Below are positions 29,628-38,803 of a stretch of 64,000 nt of DNA, piece after piece. Position 1 is the stretch's first letter; every line of letters starts with the position of its first letter. The DNA is from Pararhodonellum marinum (GTDB lineage Bacteria > Bacteroidota > Bacteroidia > Cytophagales > Cyclobacteriaceae). The translations under genes were made by a program, and so were the position numbers. The notes under the pieces are model-generated. The model was not told where the DNA came from. It did no database searches and saw only the letters and a program-made list of their open reading frames with translations. Where the stretch lies: contig NZ_JACEFJ010000017.1 in assembly GCF_015354735.1 (NCBI RefSeq), forward strand, positions 1 through 64,000. The letters run 5' to 3'.

Positions 29628-31483
29628 TGTCAAAAGGGAGGAAGATACTTTCTGGCAGTTTGGTTTTTTGCCTGTTTACCTTAATGGGACAGACAAGTGT
29701 CTATGGACAATTGCAACTCTTGCCAGTCGACCATAGCAAGAAGGCCCAATATACCACCCTCCCAAAAGCCCGAACTACCGAGCAAACCCTTACTTTGCCT
29801 TTCTGGGATGACTTTTCCAGTGAGGGAATTGATACCTCCAAATGGGAAAACCAAGGAGTCCTCCACTCCTACACAGTGGCCATCGATCCACCGACTTATG
29901 GCGCAGCTTTATTTGATGGCATAGATTTACAGGGAAGACCTTATTCGGATGTAATCCGGGAACAAGGCCAAGGAGACCGATTGACCTCACTCCCCATAGA
30001 TTTATCCAATCTTTCGGATGCCCAAAAAAACTCTCTCTACTTAAGCTTTTTCTGGCAGCCGGGTGGAAAGGCAGAATACCCGGATATCAATGACCGTCTG
30101 GAACTTTATTTTCTAAATACAAACAACAGCTGGGATAAAATCTGGGAAGTCAGAGGAGGTACCCCGATAGATCCCATTGAATTTTCTCAGGAAATCATGC
30201 CTGTCGACAACGAGGCCTATTTCCATGAGGGTTTTAGGTTTCGGTTTGTCAGTGTGGGCAGGATCTCAGGTCCATTTGACAGTTGGCTAATTGACTATGT
30301 GCTACTCAATTCTGGAAGGAATGACCAAAATCTATTCTATGAAGACAGGGCGCTGACTCAGGTCAATGGAGCACTTTTTGGTAAATATGCCTCCGTACCT
30401 TATTTTCTCCTGGAAAAAAAAGCAGCTTTGGCCAGTGGCTCACTGAGCAATCAGTTCAATAACCTGACCAATAGGTTTAGGGCCATGGAATACACCTTTC
30501 AGATCAAAGACAGGGAAACAGGAAGTATTGTAAAAACCCTCAACCAAAACACCCCATTTAGCCCAGTACCCTTGGCCTTGGAGCGCCGGAATTTTCAAAG
30601 TGAACCAATAGAGGACCTTCAACTCTCCGCAGAAGGTCCTTTGGATCTGGAGTTAATGGCATATCTTACCAGTGGAGATAATTTTCTGGTAGGCAGCATT
30701 TCCACGCCGGATACTGTATTTTTGGAAACGGTAGATTTCAGGGTCAATGACACTGTCCGCAATGTCATTCAAATCCGTGATTTTTTAGCCTATGACAATG
30801 GCTCCGTGGACTATGCAGCTGGCATCAACCAAAGGCAGGGCATCCTGGCTGTTCGATTTGCGCTGGATACGGTGGCATACCTCAATGGCATCAGCATCAA
30901 CTTCACCAATCAGGCACAAAGAGGCCGATCTGTTGCTTTGGCCGTCTGGAATAATTTGGATTCGCCACCAATTTATGAAGAAGAGGTAGGCATTCCTGCC
31001 AAGGATGTCCTTGAAGATTTTGTCTTTTTCCCCCTGGATACTACCCTTAGGGTCAGCGGAGAGTTTTATGTGGGATTCACCCAATTTACCAATAATTTCA
31101 TTTATGTGGGCCTGGATAAGACCAATGATACCGCGGAGGAGATATTTTACAACATCGTGGGGGTCTGGCAGCAGAATGAGGAAGTCAGAGGTTCCTTGAT
31201 GATTAGATCGCACCTTACGAATACCCCACCTGAGGAACCTGATGAGGATGAAATAGAAAGAGATATCCGAATCTATCCCAACCCGGTCAGTGAACGGGTT
31301 TTGGTAGAAGGAACCTTTACAGATCTGGAAGTGTATGATGCTTACGGAAGGAAAATTATCATCCAACCTGAGGACCATGAATCTGGGAAAATCCTTAATT
31401 TTGTGGGCCAACAAAAAGGGGTTTATGTCATCAGACTCCTTCAGGATCAAAAACCTAAATCATTTAGAATTTTAGTAAGATAA
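29627..31483 (+). CDS. Secreted T9SS sorting-domain protein
   Basis: The ATG at 29627 overlaps the previous stop and gives 618 residues with a signal peptide ending SVYGQ. The body is beta-rich with WDDFSSEGIDTSKWE near residue 50, a motif typical of the start of a jelly-roll module. The C-terminus (about 545-618) begins IRIYPNPVSERVLVEG and ends SFRILVR, a type IX secretion signal. I do not recognise a catalytic domain. It is co-transcribed with the PASTA gene and the rhodanese gene. Confidence 0.88.
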   Translation: MSKGRKILSGSLVFCLFTLMGQTSVYGQLQLLPVDHSKKAQYTTLPKARTTEQTLTLPFWDDFSSEGIDTSKWENQGVLHSYTVAIDPPTYGAALFDGIDLQGRPYSDVIREQGQGDRLTSLPIDLSNLSDAQKNSLYLSFFWQPGGKAEYPDINDRLELYFLNTNNSWDKIWEVRGGTPIDPIEFSQEIMPVDNEAYFHEGFRFRFVSVGRISGPFDSWLIDYVLLNSGRNDQNLFYEDRALTQVNGALFGKYASVPYFLLEKKAALASGSLSNQFNNLTNRFRAMEYTFQIKDRETGSIVKTLNQNTPFSPVPLALERRNFQSEPIEDLQLSAEGPLDLELMAYLTSGDNFLVGSISTPDTVFLETVDFRVNDTVRNVIQIRDFLAYDNGSVDYAAGINQRQGILAVRFALDTVAYLNGISINFTNQAQRGRSVALAVWNNLDSPPIYEEEVGIPAKDVLEDFVFFPLDTTLRVSGEFYVGFTQFTNNFIYVGLDKTNDTAEEIFYNIVGVWQQNEEVRGSLMIRSHLTNTPPEEPDEDEIERDIRIYPNPVSERVLVEGTFTDLEVYDAYGRKIIIQPEDHESGKILNFVGQQKGVYVIRLLQDQKPKSFRILVR

Positions 31484-31485
31484 AC

Positions 31486-31791
31486 ATGGAAGACATTACT
31501 GTAGAAGAACTGAAAAGCAGACTGGACCAAAAAGACCAGTTTATTTTTATAGATGTAAGGGAAGAATGGGAGTATGAGGAGGATAACCTTGGTGCAGACA
31601 ACATACCCTTAAGTCACCTCCCCCATCAGTTAACCGACCTTGAAAACAAAAAGAACGAAGAAATCATTGTTCATTGCCGGTCTGGAGCCAGAAGTGGCAA
31701 TGCCAAAAAGTTTCTTGAAAGCAAAGGCTTTTCGAAGGTGAGAAATGTGCTGGGAGGTATTTTGGCTTATCGTGAATTAGAGGATGAATAA
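31486..31791 (+). CDS. Single-domain rhodanese-like protein
   Basis: The 101-residue protein has IDVREEWEY and the active-site loop HCRSGARS with Cys64, so it can carry a persulfide. It has no signal peptide and is cytoplasmic. It begins 2 bp behind the T9SS protein gene and is probably in the same operon. Its sulfur partner is not evident here. Confidence 0.92.
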   Translation: MEDITVEELKSRLDQKDQFIFIDVREEWEYEEDNLGADNIPLSHLPHQLTDLENKKNEEIIVHCRSGARSGNAKKFLESKGFSKVRNVLGGILAYRELEDE

Positions 31792-31913
31792 ATCTATTTG
31801 AACGCTTTTTTCAGGTCATTTGGGGAAAGTCGTTTGAAGTATGGCAATTGTCATTGATTGTTCCGGTACACTTGTTGAATCTTAATGAATTTGCCTTTTG
31901 CAAAAAAAGCCAA

Positions 31914-33029
31914 TCAGTCAATGATAAAAGGCTGCGGGGTAAAGCAAAGGATAAAAATCAGGATGGCCAACCAGCCTAAAATCATTCTTTTAGGGCCGAC
32001 TCTTTTGGTTCCATAAACCGACGGATGCTCCAATCCCAAGATCCGACCAATCAGAAAGGCGAATAACAGCCAGCCACTGTATCCCTGTATTTCAGGATAA
32101 TAAAATTTGAGTAGGTATTGGATTGCACCGATCAGTAAAATGATCATCCATTTTGTTTGTGGGGGTATATCTGCTTTGCTAAAACATACATAGAGGAAAA
32201 ACAAGTAAAGCGGGATAGCCCAAACCAAGTAATCTATCGATTCATAGGGATCTAAAATCCCCAATCCGGCATAAAAAATAAATGCGATGTAGGCCAAAAT
32301 GGAAATGGTTTTGTGGTGGTTCGGAAATAGTCCAAAAATCACATGCCCCCCGTCCAACTGACCGATGGGAAGTAGGTTAAGGGCTGTAAAAAACAAAGCC
32401 AGATAACCTGCAAACAGAAAAGGATAGTGGATGATCTCTGACATGTTGGGCATTTTCTCCGGATCTGCAAGTGTTTTTTCCATAGCCAAAAACAGCAGGT
32501 TGTATCCCATTTTCAGGTCAACGTAGCCCGATTCTTCACCATTAATTTCAAAGTCAGGGTCAAGGTATTCAGGGTGGATCTGATAGATATAATCCGCATC
32601 CGGCAGATTGGTGAAACCATAAATCAGAATACCCAATGCCACCACGAATCCTGCCAAGGGACCCGCTACGCCGATGTCAAAATACTTCCTTCTGCTCCTG
32701 ATGATCCCTTTGATTTGAATCACCGCCCCAAAGGTGCCTATGGAAGGCGCTCCTATAAAACCAAGCCAACCAGGAATGAAATAAGGCAGCGAGGCCTTTA
32801 CCTTGTGGTAAATAGAGGTTAGCAGATGACCCAATTCATGAATGAGCAAGATCCCGATAAAAGGAATACTGAACTTGAGTGATTTGGCAAAATACTCCCA
32901 GTTGAGAAATCCCTCTTCGGTTCCCAATACGGATTTGCCATACAACCATTCTCCCCCTGCTAAGGTGGTGGCCAAAAGGGTCACTACAAATAAAAGGGAG
33001 TGCTTTAGGTATTCCTTTTTAGAGTACAT
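31914..33029 (-). CDS. Site-2-type (M50) membrane metalloprotease
   Basis: The 371-residue protein has about eight membrane segments. HELGH (64-68) supplies two zinc ligands and NLLPIGQLDGGH (218-229) the aspartate, as in site-2 proteases. The domain order resembles the EGY-like group, not RseP, and no PDZ domain is visible. The substrate is unknown. Its start overlaps the end of the HAD phosphatase gene by 11 bp, so the two are an operon. Confidence 0.9.
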   Translation of the reverse strand: MYSKKEYLKHSLLFVVTLLATTLAGGEWLYGKSVLGTEEGFLNWEYFAKSLKFSIPFIGILLIHELGHLLTSIYHKVKASLPYFIPGWLGFIGAPSIGTFGAVIQIKGIIRSRRKYFDIGVAGPLAGFVVALGILIYGFTNLPDADYIYQIHPEYLDPDFEINGEESGYVDLKMGYNLLFLAMEKTLADPEKMPNMSEIIHYPFLFAGYLALFFTALNLLPIGQLDGGHVIFGLFPNHHKTISILAYIAFIFYAGLGILDPYESIDYLVWAIPLYLFFLYVCFSKADIPPQTKWMIILLIGAIQYLLKFYYPEIQGYSGWLLFAFLIGRILGLEHPSVYGTKRVGPKRMILGWLAILIFILCFTPQPFIID

Positions 33030-33651
33030 CCTGGAAATAGTTTACCAAAGCTTTTGGATGTTGAACATGATGGGTTTGGATCCCTACTTTTTGAGCAGCC
33101 AGGATATTCGCTTCCAAATCATCAAAAAAAAGGCATTTCTCAGGTTTTGTATTTAATTGTTGGACCACGGTTTCGTAAATCTTCATGTCCGGTTTCTTAA
33201 GTCCCATTTTATGGCTCAAAAACAAACCGTCAAAAAAGCCATCAAAACCTGTGTCTCCCGAAGTATGCTGCAAGCGCTTTTCCACTTCACCAAAATGGAT
33301 GGGATTGGTATTGCTGAGCATAAAGATGCCGTAATGTTGTTTCAATGCTTTTAGCAATTCGATTCTTTCCAAAGGAATATCCAGCAGCAATTCATTCCAT
33401 ATTTCGTCTATCAGCCCATCGGACCAATCTTCTTGGAAAATATCCCTTACTTTTTCCCGGAAAGCGCCTGCATCCAACTTTCCCGTCTCAAAGTCGGCAT
33501 AGATCGGGTAAGAGTAAAAATCATCTCCGATTTTTCTTTTTGATTCAGGCAATTCTCGGATTAAGCGCCTGACAGTTAATTCCATATCGATATTGATGAT
33601 GACATTTCCCAAATCAAAAATCAAAAAGTCTATTCCAGGAAGTTTTTTCAT
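33019..33651 (-). CDS. HAD-superfamily phosphatase (YihX-like)
   Basis: From ATG 33651 the protein has 210 residues; the frame is open to 33732 but the extra 27 residues do not fit the family. Motif I is FDLGNVI, as in YihX-type enzymes, where the second Asp of the usual DxD is replaced. Motif II is MLSNT, followed by KKPD with the conserved Lys and FFDDLEANI (motif IV). YihX of E. coli dephosphorylates glucose 1-phosphate; the substrate here is not proven. Confidence 0.88.
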   Translation of the reverse strand: MKKLPGIDFLIFDLGNVIINIDMELTVRRLIRELPESKRKIGDDFYSYPIYADFETGKLDAGAFREKVRDIFQEDWSDGLIDEIWNELLLDIPLERIELLKALKQHYGIFMLSNTNPIHFGEVEKRLQHTSGDTGFDGFFDGLFLSHKMGLKKPDMKIYETVVQQLNTKPEKCLFFDDLEANILAAQKVGIQTHHVQHPKALVNYFQDVL

Positions 33652-33791
33652 TTTCAAATCTGTTGTTAAATTAAAATCAAATATGTAACATTGCAGTCCC
33701 AAAAGCAAGGCAAGGGGCTTTATTGCCCACAAAATTTAATTTCGGGAATAGACCATAGTTTCTCTGAATGCGATGTGTCTTGATATTTTGC

Positions 33792-33865
33792 GGGCCTATA
33801 GCTCAGTTGGTTAGAGCACCTGACTCATAATCAGGTGGTCCCTGGTTCGAGCCCAGGTGGGCCCA
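33792..33865 (+). tRNA. tRNA with CAT anticodon, probably tRNA-Ile2
   Basis: A 74-nt cloverleaf is complete: acceptor GGGCCTA with TGGGCCC, D arm GCTC/GAGC, anticodon arm CCTGA-CTCATAA-TCAGG, T arm CCTGG/CCAGG and discriminator A. CCA is not encoded. The anticodon CAT fits Met or Ile2. Acceptor pairs 4-69 and 5-68 are both C-G, which are known positive determinants for the lysidine synthase TilS in E. coli and differ from elongator tRNA-Met. I therefore favour Ile2. Confidence 0.9.
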
Positions 33866-33870
33866 CGGAA

Positions 33871-33897
33871 GCCGTCCATTTCTGGGCGGCTTTTTTT
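33871..33897 (+). terminator. Intrinsic terminator behind the tRNA
   Basis: GCCGTCC pairs with GGGCGGC (one G-T pair) around a 6-nt loop and is followed directly by seven T. Confidence 0.9.
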
Positions 33898-34292
33898 ATA
33901 CTCCCTGGTCTAAGGATGCATGTGTTTACATTCTTCTTTCCAAAAAAAATAAACATTCCCATGACAGAAATTCAGGCTAATTTTTTATTACCATCATAAA
34001 AGATAAGATAAAAATCAGAAAAATTTAATAGCCTACTTTTTACAATTGGCCTACCTAGGTTTAGATTGAGTATTAATAAGCTCATAAAGAGCTTAGTGCT
34101 CCCTGTGGTAAAAAGTCAAATTTTAACCTCAAAGCAAGCCAAAAAATTATTGACTCCGAAATATGTTATAGTGCAATTGGGGTACCCATTCCTTGTCTAG
34201 AATAAAAGGCAATGATGTGGCAGATTTGCCGAAACTGGAAATGGATGGTGAATAATTTGGTTATCCATCAGATCTGACCATGGTCTTTAGAC
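33898..34292. other. Intergenic region without a recognised gene
   Basis: This 395-bp AT-rich stretch between the tRNA terminator and the sugar isomerase-like gene has no convincing reading frame, tRNA or repeat. The phrase CCGAAATATGTT near 34157 recurs before the SDR gene near 36040. Confidence 0.5.
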
Positions 34293-35249
34293 TCATCCCC
34301 CTACGGTTTCCAAAGCCTTCCGAATGGCCGCCATATTTACCTCCAAAGCCTCTTCATTATCCAGGTCATTGAGGGGCTGATTGAAGGGTTCTGTTCGGAG
34401 GGGCCCGTCATACCCGATATCCAATAATCCCTGAAGAAATTCCTTGATGTGGATCACCCCAGTAGCCATGGGCAGTTCACGCTTTCCGTCTACCTGTGTT
34501 TCTCTGGTAAATCCGGCACGGGCATCATTGATGTCGACGACAACAATGTCCTCAGGTTTTAAGGTATGGATATCAGCTATGGTTTCATCAGCACAATACC
34601 AATGGAAGCTGTCCAAGACAAACCCCACATTGCTTTGTCCAATTTCCCCAATCAACTCCTTGCCTTCTTTCATGCTACTGATAAAAGGATAGCGGGCGGC
34701 AACCAACATTGGCCTCGTTCCCAAATATTCGATACCCAGCTTGATGCCATGGTCATTCATGACTTTGGCACATTCTCCCAAGCGATGGGCATGCTGCTTC
34801 ATATTTTCATTGTAGGTGAGCTCGGGATGGGAGGAAATGATCCAGGTGTTGATGCGGGTAGCGCCCTGTTTTTCCATGGTCTGACAGAATTTTCTCAGTT
34901 TTTTAAAGTCCTCATCAAATCTGGTCCTGTCTTGTCTATATTCCACAGGAATATTGTTGGAATCATACGTGATGTCATGGGATTTCATTTTACCCAAAAT
35001 GGCATTCAATTGGCCGTCAGAATAGTTGTCCATCACTTCCTGCGTAAAAGGACTGATAGCCTCATAACCAAATTGTATGGCATAATCCAGGGTCTGGGCA
35101 AAGTTGGCTTTAACCCCGATAATTCCGGGATTGAGGGAGATTTTAAATTTTCTTTCCGCTTCGATTTTAGCCATGCTTTGCGAAAAAGACAGGGATGCCA
35201 ACCCTAGGGACAAAAATGAGGCATTCCGGATAAATTTTCTCCTTTCCAT
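34293..35249 (-). CDS. Sugar phosphate isomerase/epimerase-like TIM barrel, exported
   Basis: ATG 35249 gives 318 residues starting MERRKFIRNASFLSLG, a Tat-like or Sec signal up to SQSMA; the frame is open to 35342. The rest is an AP-endonuclease-2/xylose-isomerase-like barrel: LNPGIIGVKAN, KLGIEYLGTRP, GFVLDSFHWYCADE and VVVDINDARAG supply metal-site acids and His. Proteins of this type act on keto-sugars, inositols or related substrates. The periplasmic location suggests partnership with the exported Gfo/Idh/MocA enzyme at 43629, though the genes are 8 kb apart. Substrate unknown. Confidence 0.85.
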   Translation of the reverse strand: MERRKFIRNASFLSLGLASLSFSQSMAKIEAERKFKISLNPGIIGVKANFAQTLDYAIQFGYEAISPFTQEVMDNYSDGQLNAILGKMKSHDITYDSNNIPVEYRQDRTRFDEDFKKLRKFCQTMEKQGATRINTWIISSHPELTYNENMKQHAHRLGECAKVMNDHGIKLGIEYLGTRPMLVAARYPFISSMKEGKELIGEIGQSNVGFVLDSFHWYCADETIADIHTLKPEDIVVVDINDARAGFTRETQVDGKRELPMATGVIHIKEFLQGLLDIGYDGPLRTEPFNQPLNDLDNEEALEVNMAAIRKALETVGG

Positions 35250-35441
35250 AATTCCATGTTTGTTGAACCAATATATGCTTTTTGCATGAGTACCCAAAAA
35301 CCTCACCGCTCCTTCCAAGCTTTTTACCCAAACACAGGACATAACTCTTTGACTTAATTAAAATTTGGAACAAGGAATAGAATCTTCTTCAAACCTAGGG
35401 TTCAATTTAGCCGTATTAATTTTAGTTTAAAATCCATCTAT

Positions 35442-36014
35442 ATGAGCAAATATTCTCCTGTTTTGATCTCCGTATTTTTGATTTTGTTATTGTTGTCCTG
35501 TACCATTTACACCCCTTCAGCATTCAACAAGAAAACCTTCAGTCCCTTCGAAAAACCAATTGACAATTTCCTATTGTTGTATGCAGAAATGCCGGAGGAT
35601 TTGTATCAGTTGACGGAAGACAGCTATGATCAACTGTTAAGAGGTCGATTCAATGATTTTCCCAACCAAAATACCAGGCAAAAGTTGCATGAGGCAATTT
35701 CCAATGAATTGACCTCTGCACAGGTTTACCCATATGAACTGGTATTCCAAACCCATAAGGACTATACCTTTGAGGAATTCAAAAGCGGATTGGATACTGT
35801 AGAGACTCCGTATGTCTTATTGGTTACTTTTAAGAAAGAGGAGTTTGTTGGAGAAAATTTGTCCCGCTATTTCCAGATTTATCTTTTGGACAAACATACC
35901 GGTCAACCGCTATGGCTTTCCTATGGCTACAGGCTATCGAATTTCTTCTATATGCCTTCTTTGGCCAAGGGCATTGCCAATGAACTTAAAAATGAAACCA
36001 TCGTAATGAATTGA
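35442..36014 (+). CDS. Lipoprotein of unknown function
   Basis: The 190-residue protein has a lipoprotein signal ending LLLSC (Cys20). The mature part is mixed alpha/beta with VETPYVLLVTFKKEEF and FQIYLLDKHTGQPLW and resembles small Bacteroidota lipoproteins that I cannot name. It stands alone between divergent and downstream genes. Confidence 0.7.
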   Translation: MSKYSPVLISVFLILLLLSCTIYTPSAFNKKTFSPFEKPIDNFLLLYAEMPEDLYQLTEDSYDQLLRGRFNDFPNQNTRQKLHEAISNELTSAQVYPYELVFQTHKDYTFEEFKSGLDTVETPYVLLVTFKKEEFVGENLSRYFQIYLLDKHTGQPLWLSYGYRLSNFFYMPSLAKGIANELKNETIVMN

Positions 36015-36117
36015 CCAAAACCAAAAAGTTGTATTGATCCCGAAATATGTTCCTGCCCCCCCCTTGTCACTGCTTGTCACTGCTTGACCAGAAGCTATTT
36101 ATTTTTGAAATTGTGGT

Positions 36118-36975
36118 ATGAAGGATAAGATCTGCTTGATTACAGGGGCCAATTCGGGGATTGGTTTTGAAACAGCCAAAAACCTTTGTGCTCAAGGAGC
36201 CAAGGTGCTTCTTTGGTGTAGAACGGAAGAAAAGGCAAGACAAGCTGAGGCCAGAATTAAAACTAGCCATCCTCAAGCCCGTACTGCACAGGTCATGGCA
36301 GATCTTTCTTCCCAGAAAGCAATCAAGGAAGCGGCTAAGAGGATTTTACATCAACATTCAAAGATCGATGTGCTGATCAACAATGCGGGGAGTTGGTTTT
36401 CAGATTTGGGACTTACAGAAGAGGGATTTGAAAGACAATGGGCAATCAACCACCTTGCCCCGTTTTTGTTGACCCATCTGCTCTTGCCTGCCTTGCGAAA
36501 TGCGCCGGATGCCAGAGTAATCACGGTGAGTTCTGATGCTCATTTTCATGGGAAGATCCATTTTGAAGATCCCAATCTTTCCAAAAACTACCACGGACTA
36601 CGGGCCTACGCTCAATCCAAGTTGGCCAATGTACTTTTTACACAAGAGTTTGATAGAAGAAAAAGAAACCTACCCATTTCTAGCTATGCAGTACAACCTG
36701 GTTTGGTCAAGACAGATATCGGTTTAAAGCATACCATTTCTTTTCATGGCCTGATGTGGAAACTTCGCAGGTTAGGGGGAATTTCTCCTGAAAAAGGAGC
36801 CGAAACATCCGTTTTTCTGGCCAGTTCGCTAAATGTACGGGGCATTAGCGGCAAGTACTGGGATAAATGTGCACCCAAAACTCCTTCCAAAAAAACAGAA
36901 AACCGGAAGGATGCTGCCAGGTTGTGGGAGCTAAGTATGGACATGTGTGGCATTACAAATTATTTTGAACCATAG
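36118..36975 (+). CDS. Short-chain dehydrogenase/reductase (retinol dehydrogenase-like)
   Basis: The 285-residue protein shows the SDR cofactor motif TGANSGIGFET, the NNAG motif, the catalytic Ser in ITVSSDAH and YAQSKLAN. Its order of motifs and length fit the RDH/WWOX-like branch, which uses NADP(H) on retinoids, steroids or other ketones. The true substrate is unknown. A run of eight C lies at 36056-36063 before it. A TATTTTTG box (36100-36107) is close to the start but lacks a partner. Confidence 0.9.
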   Translation: MKDKICLITGANSGIGFETAKNLCAQGAKVLLWCRTEEKARQAEARIKTSHPQARTAQVMADLSSQKAIKEAAKRILHQHSKIDVLINNAGSWFSDLGLTEEGFERQWAINHLAPFLLTHLLLPALRNAPDARVITVSSDAHFHGKIHFEDPNLSKNYHGLRAYAQSKLANVLFTQEFDRRKRNLPISSYAVQPGLVKTDIGLKHTISFHGLMWKLRRLGGISPEKGAETSVFLASSLNVRGISGKYWDKCAPKTPSKKTENRKDAARLWELSMDMCGITNYFEP

Positions 36976-36985
36976 TCAAAAATAC

Positions 36986-37780
36986 CTAGTGGCTTTCATA
37001 CACCCGGAAAATCCTTTCCAAAAGTTTCATTTTAACAGAAGTTGGAAAAAGCTTCATCAATTTGACGATGGTCCAGTTGATCTTTCCTGGGACGATGACC
37101 CCCTTCCCTTTCATCAGGTTATCGATGCCTATTTTGGCCACCTCTTCGGGCATCAGCATGACCCATTTGGCCCGTTTGCCATGGGCGCTCATCCGCTTGA
37201 GGCCCTCCTCATTGGTCAGGACAGGTCCTGGACAAAGCACCGCAACTTGAATTCCCATGGTAGCCAATTCTTCCCTTAAGGCAAGGGAAAAGGCATAAAT
37301 GTAGTTTTTGGTGCCGGTATAAACGCTTTTGTACGGCAAAGGCAAAGTGGCTTCCATGCTGCTCATATTCAGGATATAAGCTTTAGGAGAAGTTTTTAAC
37401 ATGGGTAAAAAATAATAGGTCATCATGGTCATGACCTGGGTATTGAGGTTAAGCATCGTGCGGTAGATCTCAGGGGAAATGTTTTCAAACCTGCCACCCA
37501 TCCCCATGCCTACGTTATTGATCAGGATGTGGATGTAGAAATTATTTTGGATGCAGTGTTGGTACAGGTCCTCGATGGCTGTGGGTTGGGTCAGGTCAGT
37601 ACCATAAATATTGACTTCAACAGGATATCTTGCTTTGATCTGTTGTTGGGTGGTTTTCAAAAGAGCTTCAGGCAGGGCCACCAAAAGTATGTCCTGTCCC
37701 CTAGCGGCACATTCAAAGGCAAAAGCTTTGCCTATCCCCATACTGGCTCCTGTAATCAGGGTATATTGTTTGTTGGCCAT
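36986..37780 (-). CDS. Short-chain dehydrogenase/reductase (HSD-like)
   Basis: The 264-residue SDR has GASMGIGKAFA for cofactor binding, NNVGMG, ILNMSSMEA with the catalytic Ser, and YTGTKNYIYAFS with Tyr and Lys. The layout resembles 17-beta-hydroxysteroid or 3-ketoacyl reductases. It converges on the previous SDR gene with a 10-bp gap, but the two are not close copies. Cytoplasmic; substrate unknown. Confidence 0.9.
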   Translation of the reverse strand: MANKQYTLITGASMGIGKAFAFECAARGQDILLVALPEALLKTTQQQIKARYPVEVNIYGTDLTQPTAIEDLYQHCIQNNFYIHILINNVGMGMGGRFENISPEIYRTMLNLNTQVMTMMTYYFLPMLKTSPKAYILNMSSMEATLPLPYKSVYTGTKNYIYAFSLALREELATMGIQVAVLCPGPVLTNEEGLKRMSAHGKRAKWVMLMPEEVAKIGIDNLMKGKGVIVPGKINWTIVKLMKLFPTSVKMKLLERIFRVYESH

Positions 37781-37947
37781 GTTTTATAAAATTAACAATA
37801 TGAGAGGAAAATCCATCAGCCAAAACGAACTGTAAGCAAAATTCAGGAAATAGGAGGTATTTCAGCATCAATTGTTTTTTGATTGGCCAAAACAGGTTTA
37901 ATTTGTAGGCGCAAGGAAATTTTTAACACTACAAAATCAGGAAAACA

Positions 37948-38592
37948 TTGAAAATACTCGTCATTGACATCGGAGGAACCAACGTAAAAGTCAAAACAAA
38001 CAATGAGGAAGAGCGTAGGAAAATCCCATCCGGTGGTCTTTTGACGCCAGAACAAATGGTTGAGGAAGTTTTGGAAAACACCTGCGACTGGGAGTATGAG
38101 GTGATCTCCATCGGCTTTCCTGGCGTGATCAAGCAAGGAAAAATCATGACAGAACCCAAAAACCTGGGAGATGGCTGGCTTTCCTATGATTTTGAAGCAG
38201 CCTTCAAAAAACCAATCAAACTGATGAATGATGCATCCATGCAGGCCTTAGGATCTTATCGCGAAGGGGTGCTGCTGTTTTTGGGATTGGGCACTGGGTT
38301 GGGTTCCGCCATCGTGGCCCATGGGACAGTAGTGCCTATGGAATTGGCGCACCTTTCTTACAAGTTAGGCACTTTTGAGGATTACCTCGGCCTTAGGGGC
38401 TTGGAAAGAATGGGGCAGGAAGAATGGCAAAAGCATGTTTTTTCGGTTGTGGGTAGATTTTCCGCCGCATTTCTGCCAGACGACATTGTACTAGGTGGCG
38501 GTAAATCCAAATTACTTACAGAAATTCCCCATGGCTGTCGGCTAGGCACGAATAAGTTGGCCTATGAAGGCGGATTTAGGATGTGGGGGTAA
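37948..38592 (+). CDS. ROK-family sugar kinase (polyphosphate-glucokinase-like), TTG start
   Basis: The 214-residue protein begins LVIDIGGTNVKVK (phosphate 1), has VISIGFPGVI, LMNDASMQALGSY with the catalytic Asp, and FLGLGTGLGSAIV (phosphate 2). The ROK zinc motif CxCGxxGCxE is absent, as in polyphosphate glucokinases. The only start that gives the complete N-terminus is TTG at 37948. At 214 residues it is shorter than usual ROK kinases (about 250-300). The stop at 38590 follows GGFRMWG, a natural-looking family end. It may phosphorylate glucose in the cytoplasm. Confidence 0.85.
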   Translation: MKILVIDIGGTNVKVKTNNEEERRKIPSGGLLTPEQMVEEVLENTCDWEYEVISIGFPGVIKQGKIMTEPKNLGDGWLSYDFEAAFKKPIKLMNDASMQALGSYREGVLLFLGLGTGLGSAIVAHGTVVPMELAHLSYKLGTFEDYLGLRGLERMGQEEWQKHVFSVVGRFSAAFLPDDIVLGGGKSKLLTEIPHGCRLGTNKLAYEGGFRMWG

Positions 38593-38803
38593 AAACATTT
38601 GGGTTAGCTTTCAGAGGACACCTGTTTTCCTAAAGAAGGGAAGTACCGGGCTCTGAGAACGGGATGGTAAAATTTGTAAAAGTTAAAAGGTTGTAGGTTA
38701 ATGGTTTTTAAAAAAACGGAGAATTGATAACTGATCTCTGTTGTTCTCTCTCTGTTCTCCAATTCCTGATCTTTAATCTCTGTTTTCTAATAACTTTTTT
38801 AGC

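Noticed and set aside
34200-34280. Short frame in the gap after the tRNA
   Set aside because: No start context, no recognisable motif and a length below 25 codons.
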